Assembly (NCBI GenBank): GCA_012861695.1
Contig: JAAOOA010000328.1
Span: 220,001 to 284,000 of the forward strand
DNA length: 64,000 nucleotides
Direction of reading: 5' to 3'
From: Trematomus loennbergii
Taxonomy: Eukaryota; Chordata; Actinopteri; Perciformes; Nototheniidae
Each line of letters begins with the position of its first letter. Position 1 is the first letter of the stretch. Of this stretch, positions 1 to 35,561 are shown in pieces. The notes beneath the pieces were generated by a model, which was not told where the DNA came from, ran no database searches, and was given only the letters and a program-made list of their open reading frames with translations. A program made the position numbers and the translations under genes.

Positions 1-400
1 GGTGTATATCAGTATGTAGTGTCTCTACTTTAAAGAGTCCTCTACTGCTGATGTGCAGGTGTATATCAGTATGTAGTGTCTCTACTTTAAAGAGTCCTCT
101 CCTGCTGATGTTCAGTTGTATATCAGTATGTAGTGTCTCTACTTTAAAGAGTCCTCTCCTGCTGATGTTCAGGTGTATATCAGTATGTAGTGTCTCTACT
201 TTAAAGAGTCCTCTCCTGCTGATGTTCAGGTGTATATCAGTGTGTAGTGTCTCTACTTTAAAGAGTCCTCTCCTGCTGATGTTCAGGTCTATATCAGTAT
301 GTAGTGTCTCTACTTTAAAGAGTCCTCTCCTGCTGATGTTCAGGTGTATATCAGTATGTAGTGTCTCTACTTTAAAGAGTCCTCTCCTGCTGTTATCCCT
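1..400. repeat. 57-bp minisatellite, about 7 units
   Basis: Units start at 1, 58, 115 and so on with a 57-bp period and few mismatches; each holds tatatcagtatgtagtgtct and ctactttaaagagtcctct. It is cut by the window start. It sits in the intron before the first visible ptpn22 exon. The 57-bp period is a multiple of three, so it opens a repetitive 119-codon ORF that is not taken as coding. The same unit recurs in inverted orientation at 22.4 and 35.6 kb. Confidence 0.95.
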
Positions 401-430
401 GTGTAAATGAACATCACTTTTTTTCTGCAG

Positions 431-22898
<22,468 letters not shown>

Positions 22899-22910
22899 TA
22901 ATATTGAAGC

Positions 22911-22945
<35 letters not shown>

Positions 22946-23118
22946 GAGCACGTCGCTAACGGACAGCGAAGAGTTCCTTAAACACAGAAAAGAAGCTGAA
23001 GCTGCTTCCCTTTTCCTCTGTTAACAGGAAGTGCCTTTTCCAGCGCTGATGCACTTTGTCCTGCAGAGAGGAGGCTTTAATAACTCCTGCACCAAAGACT
23101 TGAATGTTTAATAAATCT
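22899..23118 (+). other. ptpn22: ptpn22 3' UTR with AATAAA
   Basis: It follows the TGA. It contains (GAT)n at 22912-22946 and a polyadenylation hexamer AATAAA at 23110-23115. The cleavage site is not determined. Confidence 0.7.
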
Positions 23119-23516
23119 AGCTCACCTGCAGGATAATTAGCTTAAAGAGGCGGGTAGAGAGAGGTTTTAATGCTGTAATACTTAGTGTAAGAGGAGTATA
23201 TTTTGATATATATGTGTACATCAGTCAATGCACCATGCGTGTCATTAAGTTTGGTTTCTCCGCCATCATTCACATCCCTCTGTAGTATTTAAATTAATAT
23301 TTTTAAAGGATACATTTATTTTTGAGAGGTGATTTCGAGGTACAGTGTGATGTATACTGGTTACACACAAAATAATTTATTAAAAAAAGATAGAACTTCT
23401 TTGCATCTCGTTGTGTTTTTTATAGTGAACAAGACAATAATTAATGTTTGTTTTTTTGTATTTTGGGGATGAGTCGCCCTCTGGTGGCAGAGTGAGGAAC
23501 ATTATTGTTGATTTCT

Positions 23517-23993
23517 TTAAAGGGGACCTATCATGCAAAATGCACTTTTGTACGTCTTTTCTACATGAATATGTCTCCCCGGTGTTCCAGGGAACTCACC
23601 AAGTGTCAGAAAACACAACCCTCTCTATTTTCCTCCATACCCAAATCTCTAAAAAGGGGCTGCAACGGATCTGATAAAAACTGATCCAGATTTGAACACT
23701 GTCCTGACGTCAGGACGGTGGCGCTACGGCTATTGGGCCAACTCCACCAATCAGGAGGAGACAGCCACGGCCATTGCCGTTCAAAAGTGCTGGAGACGCT
23801 GTAGTACATATGCCAGGCCTGTAGATGGTGCTGTTCTCACTGAATCTGCCCTTGCACAAACAGAGCTATAAATTGTCAAATTGAGCAAAATGAGGCATGG
23901 CTAAAATGCATGATCTGTTTGGTATAAATATGCCTTATATAGGTATGGTCCTACACTATATTATTCAAATATAGCATGATAGGTCCACTTTAA
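23517..23993. mobile_element. TTAA-flanked MITE, 477 bp
   Basis: Ends TTAAAGGGGACCTATCATGC and, from the other side, TTAAAGTGGACCTATCATGC. Non-coding. The counterpart in copy 2 is 37526-38000. Confidence 0.8.
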
Positions 23994-24090
23994 AGTAAAT
24001 TCAGATTGAACATAGTAAAACATTTTAATTCTAGTGTCCGTCCAAAAAAAAATATTACTTATATTGAAAACCGCCCTTGAAAGGTGGGAT

Positions 24091-24302
24091 CAGGGGGACT
24101 GGCCATCGGGACGTTCGGGACGAATCCCGATGGGCCGGTACTGAAGTGGGCCGGTCAGACGATGTGGGCCGGTCGGATAAGTCACACCGTCGACAATGTA
24201 CTAGCGGTATTTACTTGCGGCACGGAGGTGGGCCGCTCGGATAAGTACCGAGGTGGGCCGGTCGAGAGTCCCGGGCTGATTTGCAGTCCCAGTCCGCCCC
24301 TG
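24091..24302. mobile_element. GC-rich hAT-type MITE, 212 bp, with perfect 8-bp TSD
   Basis: The flanks are GGTGGGAT at 24083-24090 and 24303-24310. Ends are CAGGGGGACTGG and, inverted, CAGGGGCGGACTGG. The inside is rich in gggccggtc. The counterpart in copy 2 is 38097-38306 with the same flanks. Confidence 0.88.
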
Positions 24303-24310
24303 GGTGGGAT

Positions 24311-26260
24311 AGTAGACTAAAAGATTTAGGAATCCAAACTATAACATATAATAAGTAGCCTGTATCAAGATTGATGCAAAACAAGTGACCTTTGACATTT
24401 TTAGAGAGGTTTAGGGGAAAAAACCCACTTCTGGGGTCATTTGGGTGGATTTTCAATATCTCAGGAACCCATCGGTCGATTTTGGTGATTGACACCACTT
24501 TTGAACCATTAGAGCCAATAGAATCGAGGGGGTGTTCCTAAATCCATCTACACATTACCATTGAGGAGTGAGAGTGATGCGTAGCCAGAATGCCCAAAAC
24601 CGGAAGCTTCGTTACACTCTATATGAAAACTACTCTTATTGACTAAATGTTATAAATTATAAAATGCAATAACGTGCTTTAACCAGTAGGTGTCCCTTTC
24701 TATCAGCTGTGCACCGTTATGGCGTAAATACAGCCTATCTACCAATTGGATCAAATATAAAAGTCAGCCGAATTAGTGTTGATACTGCAAGGAGACGTAT
24801 TGTGTGAAAAGAAATGTAAGATGTTGTTTAATTGCTTATATATTTAAGATCCACGTCAAGTTTTCAGTTTTGGCGGCAGTTCCTGTTTGTCTAGACGTCT
24901 TGTCATCAGGGCAGAGTTAACTACGGCAGATATGTCATATTTAATGCAGCCGAAACGTGTATTACAATGCCGTTATGTGATGACTTTCAAAGAGAAAAGC
25001 AAGCACACTCGGAATAATGTATTATTACATTTGTTTATACAGTCTATGGTTGCTACAGAGGATTGTGGGTAATGTAATGTCTTCGGCCATCCAAAACTCA
25101 TAGAAAACGACTTGTTTCTCAGAATTGAAGGGGAAAAACGTGCCAAAAGCATTGTACACACACTAAACCTATCAATGTCGTTTAATTAACAAGATAATCT
25201 GGTGTTTTTGAGTTGATGAGTAGTGGAGATATCACTGTCAAATCAATCGACAGTAAGGAGAATACTTACTTCCGGGTGTACAATTCTCCGTTATCCAATG
25301 GGAATGGACGCTCACATTGCCTTTAACAGCCTCCGACACAAACGAATGCCGTGCTTCCCTGAGCGTCAAATACCGCCGCCGATGGGAATACATTGCAATC
25401 AGTTGAAAGCTCTTTGCGTCCGTTTATGAAGCTGAAGGAGCCTCGGCGCGTCACAACTGGACGCCACGGGACCCTGACCAAGCGTCGCTCCTGGACGCTT
25501 AGGGAGTGAGAGTGTGTTGCCCGGATCCTCACCGAGGACAGGTCCTTACGGGCCGACATCTGGGGGGAAGAGAGGGGGATTAATGCCACATTTAAACTTT
25601 TAAATATAAAACAAACGGTCGGGTAAATTACATCACATTTAAGCTTTGTCTGGGGATGCAACCTGGATGACTAACTATAATTTCACAGGAAGACGAATGA
25701 GAGAATCTGGTGAGGGATATTTCCAAATATCTGGAACTCTGACTACTTTTAAATCCAGGCTTTTTAATGTTTCTAATGTCTTTCATTTTTGTAAATCACT
25801 TTGTGTTGAAAAGTACTGTATAAATAAACTTGCCTTGCCTTTAAAATATAAAACAAACAATCGGGTAAATTACATCACATTTAAGCTTTTTAAACTAAGA
25901 GCTCTCAAACTGTTTACACTTAGCTACTTTTAATAATAATCAGGGTTTAAGTGTTATTCTATATTTGCACTTAACCTGTTTTCCAGGTCTCAGGCTCGAA
26001 AATGGAAATAAACTAATAAGAAAATGCTTAAAGGAATAAGACGAGAGAGTTTCGGCTGGAGAGTGCGTGCGGACCTGTCGGTTAGATAACAGGCGTGTGC
26101 AAGTCCTGCATCTGTATGATACACATGTGTGTAGAATGATACCGGGCGCTGTAATCACTCATCTGGTTACGTTATTACATTGACCCCCCCCCCCCACGAT
26201 CGACAACTGTCAACAGGAGGGCGGGGAAGCAGTGTGTGGACCTGTCAGCGCAACTTACAT
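24311..26260. other. no gene; LINE-like 3' tail at about 25700-25841
   Basis: Mostly undefined intergenic sequence, repeated in copy 2. 25730-25841 ends tgtataaataaacttgcctt, the usual 3' tail of fish CR1/L2-type LINE fragments. Two short direct repeats of gggtaaattacatcacattt (25620 and 25863) flank it. agagccaatagaatcgaggg at 24506 recurs at 27248. Confidence 0.5.
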
Positions 26261-27246
26261 TAGGGATGCTCCGATCGCCGATCCGATCGAGTGGGCGGGT
26301 CCTATGGGGAGCTTCCATTTAAAGTGATGTTTAAAACTCAGTTAATGGGCTCATTCACTGGCGCTTCCACAAACCACAACCAACATAATTGTTACATTCA
26401 AATGAAGTAGCCTACATTATTCAAGTTTACATTAACTTTGGATAATAACACGGGAGAAATGAGCGGAGGCGCTCTCTTTTCCTCTCTCCCCCTCTCTCTC
26501 TCTTTCCCTCTCCCTCTCTTCCCCTCTCTCTCTCCTGACAGCCCGTCAGTATCTCATGCAGCTCACTGATCCAGTAATGAGTGACCCGACAGTGAAGAAT
26601 AAATATATGTATAACTAGTTTAGCTTGTTCCAGAGGTAGATCAAATAGCTAAGTGTGTTAGGTCTAACTCTTAGTGTGTGTTCTGCTCCGCTCACCGGTC
26701 CGTCACAGCGGGTGGAGCTGCAGGATTTCTGCTTCACACACGTTGCAAACCGCTATTTTATTGTCTTTTTCGGACACCTTAAAATACTGCCAGACTGGTG
26801 AAGCCATTTGGCGAGCTTGTTTTGCAGCACACAGAGAAAAGTGTCATGTATTTTACGTCATGCGATCGGCTCTCGCGATCGGCATTTTTAGAGAGCACCG
26901 ATCGATCGGCAGAGAGTGAGTATCGGCCGATATCGATCGCCACGCAAAAACTGCTGTATTTGTACAGCTCCTTATGGGTACTGCAATTTGTGAAGTGCTT
27001 TTCCTCTGTGGTGAAACGATCAGCCCTGCACCACGGAGGAAAGCGGCAGAAAGTCACCTGGAGTTAAAGAGAGCGGGGCTGCATTGCGTGAATGGCTTCC
27101 TTCTGCAGGTAACGGGGAGACGCGCTCTGGCGGCGGTCTCGTCCAGGATCCGAAAATAAAATTTAAATATTTTGCACATTTATTCCACTTATTCCTAGTG
27201 TGCCACTGGTTACGGTGCCGCGTGCCAGGGGTTGCCGACCCCTGCA
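26261..27246. mobile_element. decayed hAT fragments
   Basis: It opens tagggatgctccgatcgccg and has GATCGGC-type palindromes to about 26943, related to 1178-1576. A further piece ends at 27246 as ccaggggttgccgacccctg, a common hAT terminus. ORFs of 60-92 codons across it show no transposase motifs. Confidence 0.55.
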
Positions 27247-27765
27247 CTAGAGCCAATAGAATCGAGGGGAAGTTCCTAAAGTCTTACCATTGGTGGACAG
27301 AGTGATGCGTAGCCTGAACACCATTGGTGGACAGAGTGATGCGTAGCCAGAACACCATTGAACACAACCATTGATCCGAAACAGCAAAGGTAAGACATTT
27401 GCCGTTTTGGCCCCGTAAAGTGAAGTTGTGTGTTGTCTGGTTTCGCGAGTTTTGTGGCACAGTGATGATACCTCTAGAATCTGTGGAATCTCAGCTTTAA
27501 TCTGATATCTTGTTTGTGCAGATCGGATAAGTAATAAAGTATTTCTATCGTGAGTTCTGTGCTAAGTGCGTTAGCATTTTTTCGCTCAGGGCTAATTCAG
27601 AAGCTTGTTATTACCCTTGTGTTTCGTTTAGCTAAAAATAGTTAATATTGTCTGATAGCTGAGTTTCTTCCCGTTAAGTGGGTATGACACATTCATAGTT
27701 TGTTAAATGTTAAGAAGCCCTCAGACGCTGTTTCTTGCAGATGTTGCGTTTTTGCCCCCATTAGT
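27247..27765. other. no gene recognised
   Basis: Contains two tandem copies of accattggtggacagagtga near 27290 and 27322. The rest is AT-rich. Confidence 0.4.
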
Positions 27766-28124
27766 GTAATGTAATGTAATGTAATGTAAGGTAAGGTAAG
27801 GTAAGGTAATGTAATGTGATGTAATGTAACGTAACGTATGGTAAGGTAATGTAATGTAACGTAACGTAACGTATGGTAAGGTAATGTAATGTAATGTAAT
27901 GTAAGGTAAGGTAAGGTAATGTAATGTAAGTAAGGTAAAAGGTAAGGTAATGTAATGTAATGTAATGTAATGTAAGGTAAGGTAAGGTAATGTAATGTAA
28001 GGTAAGGTAAGGTAAGGTAATGTAATGTAATGTAAGGTAATGTAAGGTAAGGTAAGGTCAGGTAAGGTAAGGTAAGGTAAGGTAAGGTAATGTAATGTAA
28101 GGTAATGTAATGTAATGTAATGTA
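27766..28124. repeat. pentanucleotide array (GTAAT/GTAAG)n
   Basis: About 70 units of gtaat and gtaag with occasional gtaac and gtatg. It starts 10 bp beyond the donor of the - strand ptpn1-like exon, so it lies in that exon's downstream intron. Confidence 0.97.
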
Positions 28125-28134
28125 GCGCTCTCAC

Positions 28135-28341
28135 CAGCAGGAGGCAGCTGTCCACCAGGCAGAAGGTCCCGGAGCGTCCGATGCCGGCGCTGCAGTGAAC
28201 GACCACCGGACCCTCGGAGGTCAAACAGCCCGACTCTCGCACCTTAAACAGGAAGTTCAGGAAGGAGGCGGGGGACTCAGGGACCCCGAAGTCTGGCCAG
28301 GTGGTGTAGTGGAAGTGGAGGATCTCTCGAGTCTCTGCAGT
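28135..28341 (-). CDS. ptpn1: ptpn1 (PTP1B)-like catalytic exon, copy 1
   Basis: 207 bp, 69 codons, phase 0 to 0. On the - strand the acceptor is a C run plus AG, the donor gtgaga. Reads [38 protein letters not shown], then [19 protein letters not shown] and SCLLL. It contains both the WPD loop (Asp general acid) and the CX5R signature of a PTP. The match to human PTPN1 exon 6 is very close; PTPN2 is less similar. No neighbouring ptpn1 exon can be found on either side in this window, so it is either one exon of a gene with large repeat-filled introns or an isolated duplicated exon. It faces ptpn22 tail to tail. Confidence 0.9.
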
Positions 28342-28611
28342 CTGGGGGGGGGGGGGGGGGAGAGATTAAAGATTAAAACTCAGAAGAAGAGAGAAGGACT
28401 CCAGGATTAAAGGTTTGAGAGGTGAGTAGTGGTCTCAAAGTCTCTATCACAACTGTGAGTAAAACTGATCATTCATTATTAGTGGAGAATCTCCCTCGTC
28501 TCTGATATTGATATCTGTCCATGTTGATGTTACACATGGAGCTGCTGTGATGCAAGTCACATTTCAGACTTGATCTGACCATTAAAGTATTATCGTATCG
28601 TCAGACGTGGG
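28342..28611. other. ptpn1-like upstream intron, no gene
   Basis: A long G run at 28344-28360 forms the C-rich acceptor tract on the - strand. The rest is unique-looking. Confidence 0.5.
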
Positions 28612-29105
28612 AAGTACAAATACTTCGTTACTGTACTTAAGTACATTTTTCTGGTATTAGTACTTTACTCCACTATATTTTTCTGACGACTTTTTACTTC
28701 CTTCTTACTTTGAACACTACTGTACTTTTACTTCTACACTTGAACACTTACCTGTACTTTACTCTTACATGTTGAACACAAATACCTGTACTTTCTACTT
28801 CTTACATGTTGAACACAATACCTGTACTTTCTACTTCTTACATGTTGAACACAAATACCTGTACTTTCTACTTCTTACATGTTGAACACAAATACCTGTA
28901 CTTTCTACTTCTTACATGTTGAACCCAAATACCTGTACTTTCTACTTCTTACATGTTGAACACAAATACCTGTACTTTCTACTTCTTACATGTTGAACAC
29001 AAATACCTGTACTTTCTACTTCTTACATGTTGAACACAAATACCTGTACTTTCTACTTCTTACATGTTGAACACAAATACCTGTACTTTCTACTTCTTAC
29101 ATGTT
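28612..29105. repeat. hAT-MITE end and 37-bp minisatellite
   Basis: It starts CAGACGTGGGAAGTACAAAT, similar to the CAGAGGTGGAAGT end of the 14.1-kb element. It passes into about 10 units of acacaaatacctgtactttc, tacttcttacatgttga. The right MITE end is missing. Confidence 0.8.
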
Positions 29106-29380
29106 CGGAAAGTTCTGATTTTTTTCTGAAAATCTTCAGACTTTTTTCCTAAAATCAGAAAATTCTGACTTTTTTCAAAATAAACAAATTCGGACTTTCG
29201 AAAATCTGAAAATTCGGACTTTCGAAAATCCTGACTTTTTTTCGAAGATCCTGACATTTTTTCGAAAATCTGATAATTCAGTATATTAACATGCTGGATG
29301 TGAATATACTGGATATCAATCTGAAAATTCGGATTTGTCTCTGAAAATCAGAAAATTCAAACTTTTTTTCCGACATCGAC

Positions 29381-29482
29381 ATGATGGACGTCGACATGAT
29401 GGACGTCGACATGCTGGACGTCGAGTCGACATGATGGATGTCAATATGCTGGACGTCGAGTCGACATGATGGACGTCAATAT
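29381..29482. repeat. 15-bp satellite, short degenerate array
   Basis: Six or seven units, several altered (gatgtcaatatgctg). It looks like an array edge without a homogenised core. Confidence 0.85.
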
Positions 29483-29484
29483 GC

Positions 29485-29852
29485 TGTTAGGTGTTCTGAT
29501 GGTTTATCTGGTCATGTGATATGTATGAAATAATGTTATTTGGATACGCCACTAGAGGGCAACTGAAGATCACATGGACACACCTATGCTCAGACGAAGA
29601 GGCCGAACCTGGCCACTCCTTTCCCCCGTCGACGCCAACCAATGGGAGAAGAATTCAGATGATAAATATGTGACCCAAGCAGGAAGTCGTCTCTTTCTCA
29701 TCCTGATCCCATGCGGTGGAAGGAAGGAGCACAGCTGTTCGCCATTTTGCAATTTCATTGTATCATCGTATCATTGTTTTATTAAACGCTGTTAACTTGT
29801 AAATAGGCTTCCTGGACTCTTTTCAGCTAATCCTGGGCTCAGAGCAACAACA
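29485..29852. mobile_element. LTR-like spacer, TG...CA, 368 bp (possible solo LTR)
   Basis: Starts TGTTAGGTGTTCTGATGG and ends gggctcagagcaacaaca. It contains a TATTAAA-type hexamer 75 bp from the end. Size, TG/CA ends and a late poly(A)-like signal suggest an LTR, but no target duplication or internal region is seen. The same block is at 31385-31748, 33183-33551 and 47020-47388; shortened forms occur from 49.9 kb on. Confidence 0.45.
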
Positions 29853-31120
29853 AAAAACCTACAGAAGTATTGGTGTACAAATACTTTGTTTCTGTACTTA
29901 AGTACATTTTCAGTACTTTACTCCACTACTTATTTTTCTGAAGACTTTTTACATTTTGAACCCAAATACCTGTACTTTCTACTTTTACATTTTGAACACA
30001 ATACCTGTACTTTCTACTTCTTACATGTTGAACACAAATAACCTGTACTTTCTACTTCTTACATGTTGAACACAAATACCTGTACTTTCTACTTCTTACA
30101 TGTTGAACACAAATACCTGTACTTTCTACTTCTTACATTTTGAACACAAATACCTGTACTTTCTACTTCTTACATGTTGAACCAAATACCTGTACTTTCT
30201 ACTTCTTACATTTTGAACACAAATACCTGTACTTTCTACTTCTTACATGTTGAACACAAATACCTGTACTTACTACTTCTCACATGTTGAACACAAATAC
30301 CTGTACTTTCTACTTCTTACATTTCCCAAACAGGCTGGTTCCTTTAGTTTGAATGTGTGTTTGGTGGCGTGATCATTATTATTTAGAGTCATTGCGTGCC
30401 TATTGATTTGAACATGATCCGTGTATCCATCATTTCCTGGTCTTCTCTAAAGAAGAGGGACCAATGAAAACGTTGTCATGTTGCCGTTGTTCAGCATGGA
30501 AACATTCATTAGCTAACAATGACATTATTGTTCTATTAATATAAAGGGAGGTCAGTTACTCTTTGCTGGATGTGAATATACTTGATGTGAATATGCTGGA
30601 CGTCAATCTGAAAGTTCGGATTTTTTTCTGAAAATCTTCAGACTTTTTTCCTAAAATCAGAAAAATCTGACTTTTTTCTAAAATAAAAAAATTCTGACTT
30701 TTTTTCTAAAATAAAAAAATTCTGACTTTTTCGAAAATCTGAAAATCCTGACTTTTTTTCGAAAGTCTGATAATTCAGTATATTAACATGCTGGATGTGA
30801 ATATAGTTGATGTGAATATTACTGGATGTCTATTTGAAAATTCGGATTTGTCTCTGAAAATCAGAAAATTCTGACTTTTTTCTAAAATAAAAAAATTCTG
30901 ACTTTTTTCTAAAATCTAAAAATTCTGACTTTTTGAAAATCTGAAAATTCAGACTTTTTCGAAAATCCTGACTTTTTTTGAAAATCCTGACTTTTTTTCG
31001 AAAGTCTGATAATTCAGTATATTAACATGCTGGATGTGAATATAGTGATGTGAATATTACTGGATGTCAATTTGAAAATTCGGATTTGTCTCTGAAAATC
31101 TGAAAATTCAAACTTTTTTC

Positions 31121-31384
31121 CGACGTCGACATGATGGACGTCGACATGATGGCCGTCGACATGATGGCCGTCGACATGATGGACGTCGACATGATGGCCG
31201 TCGACATGATGGACGTCGACATGATGGCCGTCGACATGATGGCCGTCGACATGATGGACGTCGACATGATGGCCGTCGACATGATGGCCGCCGACTTGAT
31301 GGACGTCGACATGCTGGACGTCGAGTCGACATGATGGATGTCAATGTGCTGGACGTCGAGTCGACATGATGGACGTCAATATGC
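31121..31384. repeat. 15-bp satellite array, about 17 units
   Basis: Units GTCGACATGATGG(A/C)C in mixed order, with one GCCGCCGACTTGATGG variant near 31290. Confidence 0.95.
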
Positions 31385-32740
31385 TGTTAGGGTTCTGATG
31401 GTTTATCTGGTCATGTGATATGTTATGAAATAATGTTATTTGGATACGCCACTAGAGGGCAACTGAAGATCACATGGACACACCTATGCTCAGACGAAGA
31501 GGCCGAACCTGGCCACTCCTTTCCCCCGTCGACGCCAACCAATGGGAGAAGAATTCAGATGATAAATATGTGACCCAAGCAGGAAGTCGGTCTCTTTCTC
31601 ATCCTGATCCCATGCGGTGGAAGGAAGGAGCACAGCTGTTCGCCATTTTGCAATTTCATTGTATCATCGTATCATTGTTTTATTAACGCTGTTAACTTGT
31701 AAATAGGCTTCCTGGACTCTTTTCAGCTAATCCTGGGCTCAGAGCAACTCAAAAAAACCTACAGAAGTATTGGTGTACAAATACTTTGTTTCTGTACTTA
31801 AGTACATTTTTCAGTACTTTACTCCACTACTTATTTTTCTGAAGACTTTTTACATTTTGAACCCAAATACCTGTACTTCTACTTCTTACATTTTGAACAC
31901 AAATACCTGTACTTTCTACTTCTTACATGTTGAACACAAAATACCTGTACTTTCTACTTCTTACATGTTGAACACAAATACCTGTACTTTCTACTTCTTA
32001 CATGTTGAACACAAATACCTGTACTTTCTACTTCTTACATTTTGAACACAAATACCTGTACTTTCTACTTCTTACATGTTGAACACAAATACCTGTACTT
32101 TCTACTTCTTACATTTCCCAAACAGGCTGGTTCCTTTAGTTTGAATGTGTGTGGTTTGGCGTGATCATTATTATTTAGAGTCATTGCGTGCCTATTGATT
32201 TGAAATGATCGTGTATCCATCATTTCCTGGTCTTCTCTAAAGAAGAGGGACCAATGAAAACGTTGTCATGTTGCGTTGTTCAGCATGGAAACATTCATTA
32301 GCTAACAATGACATTATTGTTCTATTAATATAAAGGGAGGTCAGTTACTCTTTGCTGGACGTGAATATACTTGATGGAATATGCTGGACGTCAATCTGAA
32401 AGTTCTGATTTTTTTCTGAAAAATCTTCAGACTTTTTTCCTAAAATCAGAAAATTCTGACTTTTTTCTAAAATAAAAAAATTCTGACTTTTCGAAAATCT
32501 AAAAATTCTGACTTTTGAAAATCTAAAAATTCGACTTTTTTTCGAAAATCCTGACTTTTTCGAAATCTGAAATTTTTTTCGAAAATCCTGACTTTTTTTC
32601 GAAACTCCTGACTTTTTTTCGAAAGTCTGATAATTCAGTATATTAACATGCTGGATGTGAAATAGTTGATGTGAATATACTGGATGTCAATTTGAAAATT
32701 CGGATTTGTCTCTGAAAATCAGAAAATTCAAACTTTTTTC

Positions 32741-33182
32741 CGACGTCGACATGATGGACGTCGACATGATGGACGTCGACATGATGGCCGTCGACATGAT
32801 GGACGTCGACATGATGGCGTCGACATGATGGCCGTCGACATGATGCCCTCGACATGATGGCCGTCGACATGATGGACGTCGACATGATGGCCGTCGACAT
32901 GATGGCCGTCGACATGATGGACGTCGACATGATGGCCGTCGACATGATGGACGTCGACATGATGGACGTCGACATGATGGCTGTCGACATGATGCCCATC
33001 GACATGATGGCCGTCGACATGATGGACGTCGACATGATGGCCGTCGACATGATGGCCGTCGACATGATGGACGTCGACATGATGGCCGTCGACTTGATGG
33101 ACGTCGACATGATGGACGTCGAGTCGACATGATGGATGTCAATATGCTGGACGTCGAGTCGACATGATGGACGTCAATATGC
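32741..33182. repeat. 15-bp satellite array, about 29 units
   Basis: A and C units mixed, two units with single-base deletions near 32818 and 32845, and one atgcccatc variant near 32995. Confidence 0.95.
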
Positions 33183-34505
33183 TGTTAGGTGTTCTGATGG
33201 TTTATCTGGTCATGTGATATGTTATGAAATAATGTTATTTGGATACGCCACTAGAGGGCAACTGAAGATCACATGGACACACCTATGCTCAGACGAAGAG
33301 GCCGAACCTGGCCACTCCCTGCCCCCGTCGACGCCACCAATGGGAGAAGACTTCACATGATAAATATGTGACCCAAGCAGGAAGTCGGTCTCTTTCTCAT
33401 CCTGATCCCATGCGGTGGAAGGAAGGAGCACAGCTGTTCGCCATTTTGCAATTTCATTGTATCATCGTATCATTGTTTTATTAAACGCTGTTAACTTGTA
33501 AATAGGCTTCCTGGACTCTTTTCAGCTAATCCTGGGCTCAGAGCAACAACAAAAAACCTACAGAAGTATTGGTGTACAAATACTTTGTTTCTGTACTTAA
33601 GTACATTTTTCAGTACTTTACTCCACTACTTATTTTTCTGAAGACTTTTTACATTTTGAACCCAAATACCTGTACTTTCTACTTCTTACATGTTGAACAC
33701 AAATACCTGTACTTTCTACTTCTTACATGTTGAACACAAATACCTGTACTTTCTACTTCTTACATTTGAACACAAATACCTGTACTTTCTACTTCTTACA
33801 TGTTGAACCCAAATACCTGTACTTTCTACTTCTTACATTTTGAACACAAATACCTGTACTTTCTACTTCTTACATGTTGAACACAAATACCTGTACTTTC
33901 TACTTCTTACATTTCCCAAACAGGCTGGTTCCTTTAGTTTGAATGTGTGTTTGGTGGCGTGATCATTATTATTTAGAGTCATTGCGTGCCTATTGATTTG
34001 AACATGATCCGTGTATCCATCATTTCCTGGTCTTCTCTAAAGAAGAGGGACCAATGAAAACGTTGTCATGTTGCTGTTGTTCAGCATGGAAACATTCATT
34101 AGCTAACAATGACATTATTGTTCTATTAATATAAAGGGAGGTCAGTTACTCTTTGCTGGATGTGAATATACTTGATGTGAATATGCTGGACGTCAATCTG
34201 AAAGTTCTGATTTTTTTCTGAAAATCTTCAGACTTTTTTCCTAAAATCAGAAAATTCTGACTTTTTTCTAAAATAAAAAAATTCTGACTTTTTCGAAAAT
34301 CTAAAATTCTGACTTTTTGAAAATCTAAAAATTCTGACTTTTTCGAAAATCCTGACTTTTTTTCGAAAATCCTGACTTTTTTTCGAAAGTCTGATAATTC
34401 AGTATATTAACATGCTGGATGTGAATATAGTTGATGTGAATATACTGGATGTCAATTTGAAAATTCGGATTTGTCTCTGAAAATCAGAAAATTCAAACTT
34501 TTTTC

Positions 34506-34731
34506 CGACGTCGACATGATGGACGTCGACATGATGGCCGACATGATGGCCGTCGACATGATGGCTGTCGACATGATGCCATCGACATGATGGCCGTCGA
34601 CATGATGGACGTCGACATGATGGCCGTCGACATGATGGCCGTCGACATGATGGACGTCGACATGATGGCCGTCGACTTGATGGACGTCGACATGCTGGAC
34701 GTCGAGTCGACATGATGGACGTCAATATGCT
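34506..34731. repeat. 15-bp satellite array, about 15 units
   Basis: Resembles a shortened version of 32741-33182, sharing the ggctgtcgacatgatgcc(c)atc variant pair. Confidence 0.95.
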
Positions 34732-35561
34732 GTTAGGTGTTCTGATGGTTTATCTGGTCATGTGATATGTTATGAAATAATGTTATTTGGATACGATACT
34801 ATGATCATTTTCTAATCTGAAACCTCAATTCATAGTTTAGACATTAAAGTCTTCCGACAGAATCCAAAGGAATCTCCTCACGGATCGAAGGTGCTAACAT
34901 TCACCCCTATAGTCTGACAACACTCAGAGGCAGATCCTCAAAAATGATCAGTAAGAATGAACAGTTTTAAACTTTCATCCAACCATTCACTCAGCATTCA
35001 ATACACAGAGATTTAAGCAATATTTAGTTTGAGAGAACTTTACCGAGGCAAAAACCCAGCTCTCCAGGGAGCTCTCTTTATGCTCTCAAACAAGACAGAA
35101 AAACCTAAAGACCCTCCTCCATACCCATATTTGTGGAAACTGGGCCTCTGATGTACAGAACTGGACATGACCAGACATATTCTATGGCTATGGCATAAGA
35201 CACACCTTCCCATGTTTGTATAAAAAGGTCATGACCTCTAGTGTGTAGGACTGGAGAATATTATTCTCGGCTATGAAATCTCAACAAGAGACCGGCTCTG
35301 GATATATCTGAGAGCAAGCTGAACTAACTTCCTGTTTCCTTTTCTCCAGAGTCTCAAGTTCTTCAGACACAAAGAGAAACGTGAGTGAAGATGATTTTGA
35401 TTCAAACAATAAATGCTCTGATGTTATAAGAAAAGTTAAAGTGTTTCATATTTTATACTTTCAGGTAAAACTGCTCCTCCCTCCTCCATCTCAAACTGAA
35501 ACTCCTGCAGCTAACGGAGCGTCAACTTTAGGATTCAAACTCGGTACGTGACATCACTACG

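Larger units (their letters stand above)
29241..34804. repeat. higher-order satellite region 1
   Basis: About three tandem copies of a 1.5-1.9 kb composite. Order: degenerate 15-mers, the 15-bp core array, an LTR-like spacer, a 37-bp minisatellite, a unique 280-bp block starting ttcccaaacaggctggttcc, and an AT-rich block of gactttttttcgaaaatc units. The last copy is truncated at about 34794 where copy 2 of the duplication begins after about 10 bases. Confidence 0.9.

Noticed and set aside
51..410. 119-codon repetitive ORF (19-residue repeat)
   Set aside because: The 57-bp unit simply has no stop in that frame; it lies in an intron and the unit is also found inverted.
26674..27305. Several 60-92 codon ORFs duplicated at 43593-44224
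   Set aside because: They fall in decayed hAT sequence and lie on both strands; conservation between copies reflects the segmental duplication.
27721..28242. 173-codon - strand ORF and its 194-codon relative at 44661-45245
   Set aside because: Only the first part is the ptpn1-like exon; the rest is read-through of the pentamer array past a good splice donor.
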